Assembly: GCF_003711515.1 (NCBI RefSeq)
Contig: NW_021167079.1
Span: forward strand, 175,471-239,470
Length of the DNA: 64,000 bases
Direction: 5' to 3'
From: Sodiomyces alkalinus F11
Taxonomy: Eukaryota > Ascomycota > Sordariomycetes > Glomerellales > Plectosphaerellaceae
Shown here: in pieces, positions 12,904-24,569 of the stretch
How positions within the stretch are numbered: the stretch's first letter is position 1
Layout of the letters: each line of letters opens with the position of its first letter
Notes under the pieces: generated by a model
What the model was told of the DNA's origin: nothing
Seen by the model: only the letters and a program-made list of their open reading frames with translations
Databases searched by the model: none
Program-made: the position numbers and the translations under genes

Positions 12904-15900
12904 ATTAAGAGTCTTACTTACTAAGTGAATTACCTACCTCTACCACTACTACCGATTTAAGAAGCTATTTAGCTACGCCGATATAGCGTATTAATCTATA
13001 AATAACTATTAAGATAACAGAATACCAGCCTATTACGTATAAAACCTATCACGATTAGGAGCTCTAGTATAGCCACTGCGAAGCTACGGCCGTTAATAAT
13101 AAACTATAGGAGTATCTACGGCCTAATCATCCTATTCCCCCTCCTTAATACCCTATTTTACCTACCTACGACGATTTCTAAGCGTTAAACGCGGTTACGT
13201 AAATCGGCGCCACGCCTATGTAGCTATTAGATCTAATAGCCGGCGGCTAGCGCGCCTACGACTCTGCGATATAGCGCTAGAAGATATAAAGGGATAAACA
13301 CTATAAATACGCTAAAGGTATTAACGCCGTGCTATCGTGGCAGATTAAGATAATCGATAAAAGCCGTAAGCTGCTCCTACGTAACGCCACCCCTTAGGGG
13401 GTGTATACCGCTATTTAACGCGATACCGCTTACTATATAACTACGCGCCGCGTGGATATCTACGAAGAATATAACGAACACGTTCGTATAGCTCCGAATA
13501 GCCTTAAGAAGCTATAGGAGTGGTTAGCACGTTAGCAGGAACTGTTAAAGAACCTCGAGGAGGTTAAATCGACGCCCGTAATGTATAGGTGGCCGATTTC
13601 TTTAGAGGTATCCGTGGTATCGCTAGCCGCGATTAGACCGAAGCCGAGGGACGCCTCCTAGATAAGGAAGTAGTTTAACCCGAGGATCTTCACACCCTTA
13701 GATAACGATATATCAAGACTAGGTTTAAAGACTAAGGAAAGCGCGGTAATTATCGCGCTATAGTATTCCCTGCACTGTATACTAGAAGCGAAGAGGGTAA
13801 AGATACCTTAAAGACCACGGCTAAGCCTAAAAAAAAGGGCGGCCGTGGGAAGAATAAAGCTAAGAATCCCACTACCGCGGTATCTATAGCTATACCTTCT
13901 ACTACTTTAACTAACCGCTCTTCTTCTAAAAGGCGTTAATCTGCCCTCCGGTAAGGGGAACTCTACCGCGTTTATACTACGCCTAGTCACGATATTAACG
14001 CCTATTACTACCTATTCCCGGAAATAGTAACGGATAGTTGGATTACTTACGATAGCACTAAAATAACCGTCTAACGGATCCTCTAATATAACCCTGCGAT
14101 ACGCGCGGAAGTGGAAGAATTACGCGCTATAAAGAAGGTGAAGAAGGATGTAGGCCGGGACTCTATATAGCTTAAAGAGGCGTGACTTAACTATAGTAAC
14201 GTCCGTAGCGGCGTCTCCCACGCCGCTAGCTTTATAGCAGAAAGCGCTACTACTAGTTACCCTTTTCGAGCTTCTGCTATCCTCGATTCCGGTGCCATAA
14301 TTTATATATTTAACGATTTCTCCCGTTTTTCTGAATTTACACCTGCCACGTAGGGGGACTACGTAGTAGCCGGTAGTTTAACCCTGCCTATTAAAGGGTT
14401 CGGCCACGTGACCGTGAGATTAAACGGACTAATAGGAGGCCTCGATTTCAGGCTCTTAAATATCGTATACTGCGTAGATTTTACTTATAATTTAATCTTA
14501 AACTAACGCCTACGTTTTCGAGGATACTAGTAGGATTAGAAGCCACTAAATAACTACCTTCGACGCTCCGATAGATCTATATTATACTAGCTAAGTCACC
14601 GATTCGATTAAACCGTTATTAAATACGTGCCCTCTGACCAATCTACGGCTGCTTTTCTAGGCTCTTCTTCTTCCTCTTCTGCTACCCGAAAAGCTATCTA
14701 TAAATCGACGATACGGTATCTAAGTACTGTAAAGGGTATCCTGTGGTATATACGGCTAGGGCATGCAGGCCCTAAACCGTTTAGACACCTAGAAGAGTAG
14801 ACGTAGGGGGTTAAAATAAAGGGACTAATAACTATCGACTACGAGGCCTACGAGCTTATAAAGACTAAACGGTATATTAGTAGGCGTCCTCGCACCGTAC
14901 GTGCCTACGTAGGAGAATAGTAGGCGATTGATTTTAGGGATTTTAACTGAATATCCGACGGGGACTCGAGGTTTATATTTTCCACCGACCGTTATAGTGG
15001 TTTTACGGCCACCTACGTTATAAAGAGTAAGCTAGTAGTGGATATCCTCGCTATAATTAAAGAATTCCTCGCCTAGATAGACCGTTAATTAGGCTATAAG
15101 GTGCGCGTTTTCGAGGCTGATAACGAGCTAACTTAAGCTACCGATATCACCCTCTTCTTACGTGAGGAGGGTATTCTATTAGAGGTATCTGCTGCCGACA
15201 CTTAAGCGTAGAACGGGGGTGCCGAACGCGCGGCTACCGTGGTGATTTTAAAAGGTTATACGATAAATATCCACGCTAAGCTACCGCCGTTTATATAGCC
15301 TAAGGCTATTCCCACGGCCGTATACGTCTATAACTGCACTCCACGAAAGCAGTAAAAGGATTAGAAAACGCCCTATAAGGTCCTCTTTAAAAGGAAGCCG
15401 ATTTTATTATATCTTCGAGCCTACGGTTATAAGGCGTACCCGATAACTAAGGACGCCTAAAAGGGCACTAATAAGCTATTAAATCGTATCGCTCCACGCG
15501 CCTATATCGGCTACCTCATCGGCTACGATTCTACTAATATCTTCCGTATCTAGGTGCTAGGCCGGCGCTACTACCGCGTTATTCGTACGCGCGATATAGA
15601 TTTTAACGAACGTGCCTTTTTCAACGGCGATATCAACGCCTTTAAGGATAACCTCCGTAAATTAATAGAGGAGAAACTAGAAGACCTGATTAGTTAGATC
15701 GAGTAGGAGAGGGCTAGAGATTTATAGTCGTTTACGGACGTATAAGCTAAGGACCCCCCCCCTTTATATAACTGCCTATTTTGAATTTAACTCTTTACTA
15801 GGGCTAGTTCCCCCCGGATCCCCTTTCTCGACGGCGTTATAACCGCTGCCGTTAAGGTTATAGTCCGTAATACCTAGCCGTGAGGGGGTGGAGGAGGCTA

Positions 15901-18168
15901 TCTTAAGTCCAGGAGGACAAGATTTAGGTAACGAACCGTGTGATTTAGCTGGTGTGACGCTTGATCCCCGTCTATAGTAGCCTATAAGTCCATAGCTTCC
16001 TACTCTACCGGAAACCCCGCTATTAGTTATAGCGTTAATAGTAGCCGTGATCTTAGATAATCATTATAAAGCACCTACGGCTATAGGCTTCTTCGTGGAT
16101 AGAGGAACACGATACTGCGATATCCCTATAGTGACGGCTACAGGGTTCTTTATAGATAGAGGAGCGCGTCCTGACCGGTAAGGCGATAGCTAGAAAAGAG
16201 ACTATTAGGTAGTAGTATTTAACGCTGGCCGTTACGCCCCGGATATATATATATTAAATAGGACTCCGCTAACTAAATTACGGTTAAAAAGGTCTACGCC
16301 TATAGCGCTATAGCGATATTTAACGATACCCTGTACATCCACGGCCCCGGTAGTAGCTACCGGAAGTATAACCCGGGAGGCTATATCGGGAAATATAACC
16401 CCGGCGGTTACCCCGGCAGCCGTAAAGATCCACCGTAAAGAACTCCCTCCTCCTCCGAAGAACCCTCGCGATATACCCTTATACCCTTACGGCTACCTAT
16501 TCTAATAGGTATAAGAAGACCACCTGCGGAGCCACGAGGAGATAGGGTCGTGGATACGGGTGCCGGCGTCCGTAGTAGATAGATATTAGGTTCTTAACTC
16601 GATATAGGTAATAATATATAAATTCGATAAGTATAGATTCCTATACAAATATAAGGTAAGGCTTATAGTGCGAGGAGATTAGGAGTATTAATTCTCCCTT
16701 AAGGAGATATACGTAGTAACGCTAGCCGGATAGTCATTCCGCGCGTTAATAGCTATCGCTGCCCGATTTAACCTTATGCTATTATAATTCGACGTTATAA
16801 ACCCGTTTATACACGCGCCCCTCCCCCACGATATCTTTATATACCCGCCGCTAGGCTTTTTAGCCCCTAGGAGCCGTTTATACCTGAAAAAGGCGTTATA
16901 TAGGCTTAAGGAGTCCTTACTACTATAGTAAAAGTATTTCTTAGCTATCCTTTTAGCGGACGGTTTTTAGATAGTACCGTAGGAACCGTCCTATTTTCTA
17001 CGTCGCGGTTTAATCCTGTTTTTCTACGTTAATAATATCGTTCTTACTTATAAGAAATAATATAAGGCATAGATAGAGCAGGCTATTAATAACCTATAAC
17101 GCCACTATAACCTATAAGCTGGCGATCCTCTATAATGGTTCTTTAGTATTAAGGTTATTCGTGACCGTGCCTCCCGTAAAGTCTAGCTATTATAACGCGA
17201 CTATATTACTAAATTAGAACGCCTATTAAAGCCGAATAGTAAGTATAGTAGTAATTATCGCCTAACGGACCTAATTAAGGTTATAGAGCTACTACCCTAT
17301 TTAAGGACCTCGACTAACGTTAAAAGCTATTAACGGAAGATAGGATCTATACTATACATAGTAGTGATATCGCGGCTAGATATCTCCTTTATAGTATTAA
17401 GGCTATGCCGGTTTAACGTTAATCCAGGGCCTGTTTACCATAAGGCCGCCGATTATCTAATCCTCTATCTGATTAACAGCTAATCGTTTACGTTAGAACT
17501 AGGGGGTAGCGATACTATCAATATCTACACTAACGCCTTATTTACCGATAATGCCCTTAATCGTAAGAGTAGTTAAGGGTATATAATATGCTTATTTAGA
17601 GGTATAATCGCGTGGCGCGCTAATAAGCATGATACGGTTATAACGTTAATAACGGAAGTAGAGCTATTAGCGTTAGTATAAGGTGTAAAAGAGGGTATCT
17701 TTATATAACGCCTATTACTTAGTATAGGAGTGGAATTTAACGATCCGGAATTAAGGATCTTATACGATAATAACCAAACAATTCGATTAGTCAATTAAGA
17801 GATTAGCACACTAATAACGCGCCTCCGCCACATCGATATCCACGGCCACTAATTACGTTAAGTAAAGGAATAAGGGTAAATACTCGTAACGTACGTTACG
17901 AGCGCGGAAATAGTGGTAGACGGATTAACGAAGGCGTTATACGGCGAGAAATTTAAGATATTTAGGTCCTAGGTAGGAGTGATAGATATACGGGAACGAC
18001 TATAGTAAAAATAGCTGGAGGAAGTCCGGATAGAGTATTTCGAGGACCTGGAGGACGAATTTAAGGGCGGCTATAGCGAAGAGATTATATAGGCCGTATA
18101 CTCGTTATGTCTGCCGGTTATGAATAGCTTTAATCGCCTAACTAACGTTTTAGGGCGATTAGGGGGTG
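12904..18168 (+). pseudogene. gag-pol of copia element B, RIP-inactivated
   Basis: The plus strand encodes one decayed copia polyprotein. Gag is about 12960-14230. The protease near 14281-14330 reads like ILDSGAI followed by FNDFSRF. The gag-pre-integrase block near 14738-14775 reads LWYIRLGHAGP. The integrase is about 14900-15420 and includes a NGGAER motif. The RT is about 16480-17200, with a family-typical LKKALYRLKES block near 16875-16910 and the YVDD site as FYVNN near 17022-17036. The RNase H is about 17500-17920 and includes a TEVELLAL motif. Stops are frequent and nearly all are TAG/TAA at expected Gln or Trp positions. The minus-strand open frame at 17573-17794 is an antisense shadow. 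Confidence 0.82.
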
Positions 18169-18383
18169 TGTCGGATAGACTATAGCCCGTTTATGGATTT
18201 ACGGTTACGTAATAGGCCGGATTGCCGAGCTTATAATCCGGGTGGACATCTGCAGAATCTTCACCACTAATATTACGGTGGCAGGAATTCTCTGACGGTC
18301 CGTTACAGTTATAATACACATATAACTGACTCAATCAATTTTGACCGTTTTTTGTGACGATTTTGACTACGCTTTATCTGATA
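18169..18383 (+). repeat. 3' LTR of copia element B, adjacent to the UTP21 promoter
   Basis: 215 bp, ending in TTATCTGATA and followed directly by GACGA. It keeps more TG/CA sites than the 5' LTR, e.g. TTTTGTGACG against TTTTTCTAACG. RIP therefore weakened toward the unique gene flank. Confidence 0.92.
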
Positions 18384-18388
18384 GACGA

Positions 18389-18493
18389 CCCACGCGCAGA
18401 GAGAAAGCCAAAACATTGGCGGCGCCTCAGTTATAGGTGTATTTTTCTCTCCCCCTCTGACGCAGTCCGTCGATAAGATTCTAGGCAGTCACG
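18389..18493 (+). promoter_or_regulatory. Residual native promoter and 5' leader of UTP21
   Basis: Only 105 bp of unmutated host DNA separate the element B duplication from the start codon. The segment has a pyrimidine-rich run (TTTTTCTCTCCCCCTCTG, about 18443-18460), a type of sequence often found just before transcription starts in filamentous fungi. No clear TATA box is seen. Earlier upstream sequence appears to have been displaced to 12623-12688 and 6542-6625. Calling this the core promoter is inference. Confidence 0.45.
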
Positions 18494-21400
18494 ATGCCTC
18501 ACTCATCGGACAACAATGGACCCCTCGTGAAGCGCCAGAGATTCAATGCCACAGCCGAGGCGCTTCGTCCTTCGAACCCAGCCTCGCGCATCTTTGCGCC
18601 GTTTCGGGTATGGCTGTGTCCATTCCTCTACTGACGATATGATCTCTCATACATCTTCCCTCCGTAGGTTCCTCAGTTCGGCAGCTAACAATCAATCGTG
18701 AAGACAGTTGGCCTCGTCTCCCCAACAAACGTGCCCTTCACCTCAGTTGCCCTTGGCAAGACTACCTACCAGATCACCACTTCCGTCGGCTGTGCTCTAC
18801 AGACATACGACCTGAAAAGGGGTCTAAACCTGGTTTTCGTTACTCGACCCCAGACACCCGAGAAGATAACCGCGCTCTATGCTTGGAAAGAAAAGATTTT
18901 TGCCGCCTGGGGTGACCCTTCGAATGGCGAGGAACATGGCATATGGGTTTTCCAACGAGGTAGGAAAGTGGCGGAACTCCGGCTTCCCGACGACCTCGAC
19001 CAGCCGATTCAACAGATTCTCGTCTTTGGTTCCTGGATAGTCGGATGTGCATCGACACGCCTCGAGGTCTGGCGAACGGGCACGCTCGAGCACTACACGA
19101 GCCTGCACACAATGGCCGGAAAGAAAGGCGACAACGAGATTACCGGCGGCGTTGTGAACATGCCGACCTACATCAACAAGATATTCGTTGGCAGGAAAGA
19201 CGGGCGGGTGGAGATTTGGAACGTAAGCACCGGGAAGCTCATTTACATCATCCTGCCCCCATCCCCGGGCTGCGGCTCCGTCACCTGCTTGCAACCGTCG
19301 CCGGCACTATCTCTTTTGGCCATTGCCTACTCCAAGGGTCTTCTTGTGATCCACAACGTCTTGACCGACCTGTCGATCATCCAGCTCAATGCTGGCCACG
19401 AAGACGAACCGATTTCGACCATCTCTTTTCGGACGGACGGCATGGGCGCTGGTACGGATGGTCGAAAAGACGGTGTCATGGCCACGGCGACGGCTTCCAG
19501 CGGTGACGTTACGTTCTGGGACCTTAATCGTGGAGGCAGAGTCCTAGGAATCCTCCGGAGCGCGCACAACCCTCCCAATGAAGATGGCCCCGTCGTTCGA
19601 GGCGGTGTGAGCAGAGTCGAATTCCTGCCGGGGCAGCCTGTCCTGGTGACAGGTGGACTCGACAATGCACTGAAGACCTGGATGTTTGATGAAACTCCAT
19701 TTTCTCCTGTCCCACGAATTCTCCATCAACGGAGCGGGCATGCCGCACCAGTGAAGCGCTTGCAGTTCCTGCCGTCCGATTTTGACGGACCCGATGCCGG
19801 CAACAAATGGATTATCAGCGGCGGGGAGGACCGTAGCTTGTGGGGCTGGAGCTTACGGCGAGACGGGCAGAGTACTGAACTCAGTCAGGGCAACATTCGG
19901 CGGGACGCTAAGAAGCATGGGATGTTATCTGCGAAAGCCCTGGCCCGCGGACCTACAACGACCCTCGAAGATCTCAAGGCCCCCGAAATTACTTGTATTG
20001 CTATCTCACTTAACCGAGACGGTGGCATTGGCGCCATCCCGGGCAAGCAGCCCATCTGGCAGAAGCGGAGAGACCGCAAGGTGCAGGTCGAAGCCGAAGT
20101 TAGCGGAATGACAGGCTGGGAAAGCGTTGTTACGGCCCACAAGGACGATTTGTTCGCTCGCACGTGGTTCTGGGGCAGAAAGCGGGCTGGGCGGTGGGCT
20201 TTCCCGACAGGTGACGGTGCCAACGTCTCTACCGTGGCCATCAGCCCATGTGGAACCTTTGCCCTCGTCGGCTCCTCCGAGGGTGCACTCGACATGTACA
20301 ATCTCCAGTCAGGCATTCATCGCCAACGGTTTCCTTCGAAGCTGTCTCCGGCTCAGGCTAGGCAGGTCAAGATGCTGCAGCTCAAACAGGCCGACAGCAC
20401 GAGCCAACTCGACTCTAGTCTAGGATCTGGATTTTTGCCTGGAACTGGACGGCACACCAAGGCCGTGACGGGCATCATTGTCGATTCGCTTAACAAAACG
20501 GTCGTGTCTTGCTCCCTCGATGGGAAGGTCAAGTTCTGGGACTTTGTAACTGGAGGGCTGCTGCGTCAGATTGACTGGAGCTCAGTCCCTGTTACGGCAA
20601 GTCGGTATTACGCGGCAAACGACTTGGTGGCCTTCGCTTGCGGCGACCACTCCATTCGTGTTGTAGACATGGGAACCAGACGAACCATACGAGAATTCTG
20701 GGGCTGCCAGGGGAAGGTAACCGACTTCTGCTTCTCTAACGACGGAAGATGGATCATTGTGGCGTCCGAGGACTCGCTTATCAGAGTTTGGGACCTTCCC
20801 ACGAGCCACTTGATCGATGCCATTCGCTTGGCTGCGCCTTGCGAGTCCCTGTCTACGTCAGCCACCGGCGAGTTCCTAGCGGCATCTGTCCGTGGTGAGC
20901 TCGGTATTTCCATCTGGACGAATAAGGCTCTGTTCAAGCATGTTCCGGCGAGACAGATTTCCGAGACGGGCGTTGCTCTGACTTCCGCTCCCACGGCCTC
21001 GGGAGAAGGCGGCCAAGGGCTTGTGGAAGCAGCTTTCGACGAGGAGGCCACCGTGGAAGAGGGCGATGCCGTCGTCACACCGGCTATCGACCAGCTCAGT
21101 GCCGACATTATGACGCTCAGTCTGGTGCCGAGGACCCGATGGCAAACACTTTTACACCTGGATCTAATCAAGCAACGAAACAAACCGATCGAACGGCCTA
21201 GCGCGCCGGAAAAGGCACCGTTCTTCTTACCGTCCCTGCAAGGAGACAAGTTGTCTGCCTTGGAGAAGGCGGCGGCGGCAGCCAATGCGCCAGAGGCTAC
21301 GTCCAAGATCACTAGACTGGAACGGGGGCGTTTGCAAGAATTATTCACCAACAGGCTCTCCGAAGGCGCTGTTTCTGGAAATTGTAAGTCTTTTCAAACC

Positions 21401-21795
21401 CATTCTCCCCGCCTGCGTGGCGCGGAACTCTTGGCTGATGTTTCTTCCTAGACGGCAACTTTATCGAATACCTAAAATCACTCTCTCCTTCGATGGCCGA
21501 TCTTGAGCTCCGCTCGCTTTCTATTGGTGACGGCGGCGACAACGAGTCGAATGGATTGCTGCATTTCATTCGAGCACTGACGAGACGTCTTGGCGAACGT
21601 CGCGACTACGAGCTTACCCAGGCGTGGATGGCTGTATTCCTCCGATTGCACTTTGACGTCGTCATGGAAGGCGAAACGATACTAGGGGCCCTCCAGGAGT
21701 GGAAGGATCTCCAGGAAAGAGAGAGTAAAAGACTAGATGATCTTACAGGATATTGTGGCGGTGTTGTGGGCTTCCTTAGGAGTCCAAGGACATGA
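18494..21795 (+). CDS. UTP21: U3 snoRNP / SSU-processome WD40 protein Utp21 (WDR36 homologue)
   Basis: Three exons, 18494-18607, 18704-21383 and 21452-21795, give 1045 residues. Utp21 belongs to the UTP-B part of the small-subunit processome and acts in the nucleolus on early 18S pre-rRNA processing with U3 snoRNA. The ATG at 18494 has A at -3. Exon 1 encodes the family's conserved SRIFAPFR, which joins at the first intron to TVGLVSPTNVPFTS. WD-repeat strands appear as VEIWNV (about 207), VTFWDL (307), VKFWDF (647) and IRVWDL (731), consistent with a double beta-propeller. The Utp21 C-terminal domain runs from about 845 to the end and includes APFFLPSLQG and a helical segment around LHFIRALTRRL. 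An acidic, low-complexity stretch lies at about 800-835. Starting at the GTG of 18698, which a simple ORF scan suggests, would lose exon 1. There is no RIP damage, and TG/CA use is normal, unlike both flanks. Utp13 was considered; the C-terminal domain favours Utp21. Confidence 0.95.
18608..18703 (+). other. Intron 1 of UTP21
   Basis: 96 bp, phase 0. The donor is GTATGG after CGG (Arg38), the branch site is GCTAAC at about 18682-18687, and the acceptor is GTGAAG at 18703. Other upstream AGs would break the conserved FR-TVGLVSPT junction. Confidence 0.88.
21384..21451 (+). other. Intron 2 of UTP21
   Basis: 68 bp, phase 1 (splits Tyr932). The donor is GTAAGT, a CTGAT branch-like site lies at about 21434-21438, and the acceptor is TTCCTAG. 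Removing it joins SGN to YGNFIEYLKSLSPS, as in the Utp21 domain. Reading through instead hits a stop at the TAG of the acceptor. Confidence 0.93.
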
Positions 21796-22160
21796 TAGTC
21801 CGACTGTGTGGCTGATATTTTCGAACAAATTCTCACGCGTCATATCCTTTTCCCCTTTGTGTCATGGTGCCGTTGTTGCGTGATATTTCTGCAAGAAGAC
21901 GAAGTCCTCTATGAATGCATACTACAGACCTTTTTTGAGGACTGTGGTGCATCTGGAAGGTTGCTGAGGTAATAGAGAGGAGTTCCAAAGAAGCATACCT
22001 ACCTTAGGCGAAGTGTACCTTAAACAGCCCGACGGCTCCGACTTCAAAGCCGTTGCGTGTCTACCTTAGAGTACCTATTTAAGTACCTAAGTCATTACCT
22101 TATTAATTACCTTCCAGAGAGGGCTACCGCGAGTACTTTGTACTTACTCCGGACATATGG
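21796..22160. other. 3' flank of UTP21; unmutated intergenic DNA
   Basis: Presumed 3' UTR and intergenic sequence with normal composition until about 22100-22160, where TA-rich RIP-like sequence begins. It holds AGGTACCT-like and TACCTTAG-like short repeats around 21995-22125. No further ORF or tRNA was recognised. No AATAAA signal was seen, which is common in fungi. Confidence 0.5.
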
Positions 22161-24560
22161 TTATTGGATTCTGTGGCGATATAGACTTAGTATAAGGCAG
22201 AAGATAATATATATACTAAGACTAGGCCAGATATAGCCGACTATAGAGAGCTACTAATATATGCCCTAGGCTAGTACAACTATATAGCTATATACCCTAG
22301 CCCTAATCTAATAGCTAGTAGTGCGGTGTAGCTTATATACTAGTATAGTCTCGCTATAGGTGTTCCGCCCTAAATAATAATATTAATCTCGTTATACGAC
22401 TAAGCTATCCGTCCCCCCGTTTAATAGGTATATTAGCGTTTCTAGAGTTTTCCTATATAGTTCGATTAGTATCCAGGCGTCGGCCTTTAAGTATATAAAG
22501 TTCTGTCTAGTATTATTATTCGAGCTTATATATTATCTTAAGGTGGTTACCTCAGACTATATAATCGATTTATGCTATCTTATTACGTATATATAATATA
22601 ATCTCGTATTTATCGTCTTCTATTCTTACGAGAATATATTAATAGCATTATCGGTTATTATTAAGTATATATTAGGTTACGTTATCGATTTCCTATATAA
22701 GATCTTTTATAGCGTCGTTAATTTATACTCCGATATCCTATACTATATTCCGCGTATATTACGCGAGCTTATATCTATCGGTTTCTTATCGGGTAGTAAG
22801 CTAATAGCTATTAATCTGGATTTCGGCTAGTAAGTCTTCTTTAATTATATCGGCTTAGTAAGGGTTTTATATTTATTATTTACGTGAATAATAGTTTAGG
22901 CGTTTCTATATCTGATTTCGTAGAGTAGTCGGGCCTAGTTTATATCGCTAGATATTTATAGATAAAGTGTATATATAGAAATAGTTTTAGAACCTGTATA
23001 TTACGCTAGTATATAATTCTATTAGGCTATTATTTTATTATTTTCTTATATAGTTATTATTATTATTATCGATCTTACTCCGCTATCCTAACTAATCTAT
23101 AGGAGCCTTCCTAGGCTATACGGTCCTTCTCGGGTAGCTATAAAGGGGAAAACCCGGGTAAAACCCGTGGAAAACCTCTATATACTTCCTTAGGTAGAGA
23201 GGTGCCGCTACGGGGCTAATATAGCCCCGGTTTATCCCTGCTACGTATCCGGATCTTACCTCTAGACTAGTGGCTAACGGGAAGTGTAGTAGGCTAGTAG
23301 TTAGGTAGGTAAGTCTAAGCTAATCTCTGTCGGTGGAGCGGGGGCCGAGGGGGCGCTACCGCGTTTCCGCTATACGGCGGCTACGGCTCTCTAGCCTTAG
23401 TCTCCCTGCGTCTCTTAAGGATCATGCCTTATATTCTTATATAGTTATATTAGCTAGTTTATCTACTTATACTATTATAATAGTAGGTTCTTCGGTTTTC
23501 TAATATATATAGTCTATATAGTTTATATTCGTGCCTTAGGGGTAGGGTAGTTTTTCTTTACGGAGCTACCCCGTAAGTCTTATAGTAAATTATCCTATAA
23601 GCGTAATATAGCGATTATTTTCTCTAAAACGGTATAGAATATCTAATACCCTTAGTATAATATTAAGAATTACCTACATTATATTATTATCGGTTAGTTA
23701 TTTATTTATCTAGATAAGGTAGAGGATTCTAGTAAGTCCTAGTATATTACCCGTGGAGTATTTACCTTGAATTAATCAGCTAAGCGCTATTCTATTAAAT
23801 CTAACTTTAGGGAATATATATCGTGTTTAGTCACTGTAATTAATTACTAAATTATATACCTATTAGAATCGTTTTTAAGCGACCGTATTATTTTAATTAC
23901 GCTAGGCTATATAGTCTTCCTAAATTCGTGTTAGTTCAAGTTAGCAGTTATTAATTTATTCTGCGTAGGTTTAGTAAGTTTATAGGGCTTACCCGGGAAA
24001 TAGTCCTATCTTAACTTTATATCTAGGTCGGTGTTACGTGATACTTATCGTTCTAAGGTTGGTGTTATCCGCGTTAGTGTCCTTCGCGTCTATATCTTCG
24101 GTAACGTCTATAATACTATCCTTCGTGGCGTCTACTGCTAAAGCGGTCGGGTCTTATATTATATAATTTTCTTTATCGGCGTTTATATTAATAGGGTCTA
24201 TTTAGTGTGATTTAGAATATAGATTCGTAGTAGAAGGGATAAATAAGAGAAGTATACCTTAGGTTAAATCGATATAATGTAGGAAGGACTAAAATAAATC
24301 ATAAGTAAAGCTTAAAAAGAATTAGAATTTAAGAGTGATACTTAGGTAATAGTAGGTATAATATAAGGGAAGGTATAAGGGCGTCAATTAATAGAGCCGA
24401 ATAATCGGTTTTAGCAAGGAGGGACCCGGGCTCCTATTCGTACGCGCTAGGATATTGTTAATATTAGTTTTAAGATATATCCCATAAATATTTCTAGGGC
24501 GGTTTGTTATATAACTTCTATTATAGTTTTAGTGATTCTTAGTATAGTAGCCTAGTCGTA
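22161..24560. other. RIP-degraded DNA of unknown origin
   Basis: TA-rich, stop-rich sequence. By position it may include the 3' end and LTR of the minus-strand gypsy remnant at 24570-25760, but I could not pair an LTR. A G/C-richer patch at about 23120-23420 is less affected. No protein motif was recognised. Confidence 0.35.
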
Positions 24561-24569
24561 TTAGGTTAT

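Larger units (their letters stand above)
12689..18383 (+). mobile_element. Ty1/copia LTR retrotransposon B (dead, RIP-mutated)
   Basis: A 5.70-kb element with two 215-bp LTRs (12689-12903 and 18169-18383). It is flanked by a perfect 5-bp target-site duplication, GACGA (12684-12688 and 18384-18388). The polypurine tract TTAGGGGGTG lies just before the 3' LTR. It is the same family as A, in the opposite orientation. It inserted only 110 bp (duplication included) upstream of the UTP21 start codon, so the transcriptional direction of the element points at the gene. Confidence 0.92.

Noticed and set aside
18698..21451. Single-exon gene starting at 18698
   Set aside because: The first codon there is GTG. 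A spliced upstream exon from ATG 18494 restores the conserved SRIFAPFR-TVGLVSP junction, and the 3' end needs a second intron at 21384-21451.
18494..21795. Utp13/TBL3 or a generic WD40 protein
   Set aside because: The C-terminal block (APFFLPSLQG and the helical segment after it) and the N-terminal FRTVGLVSPT are characteristic of Utp21/WDR36.
18824..21836. Many overlapping open frames on both strands within UTP21
   Set aside because: They are alternative-frame shadows of a GC-rich coding exon without recognisable domains.
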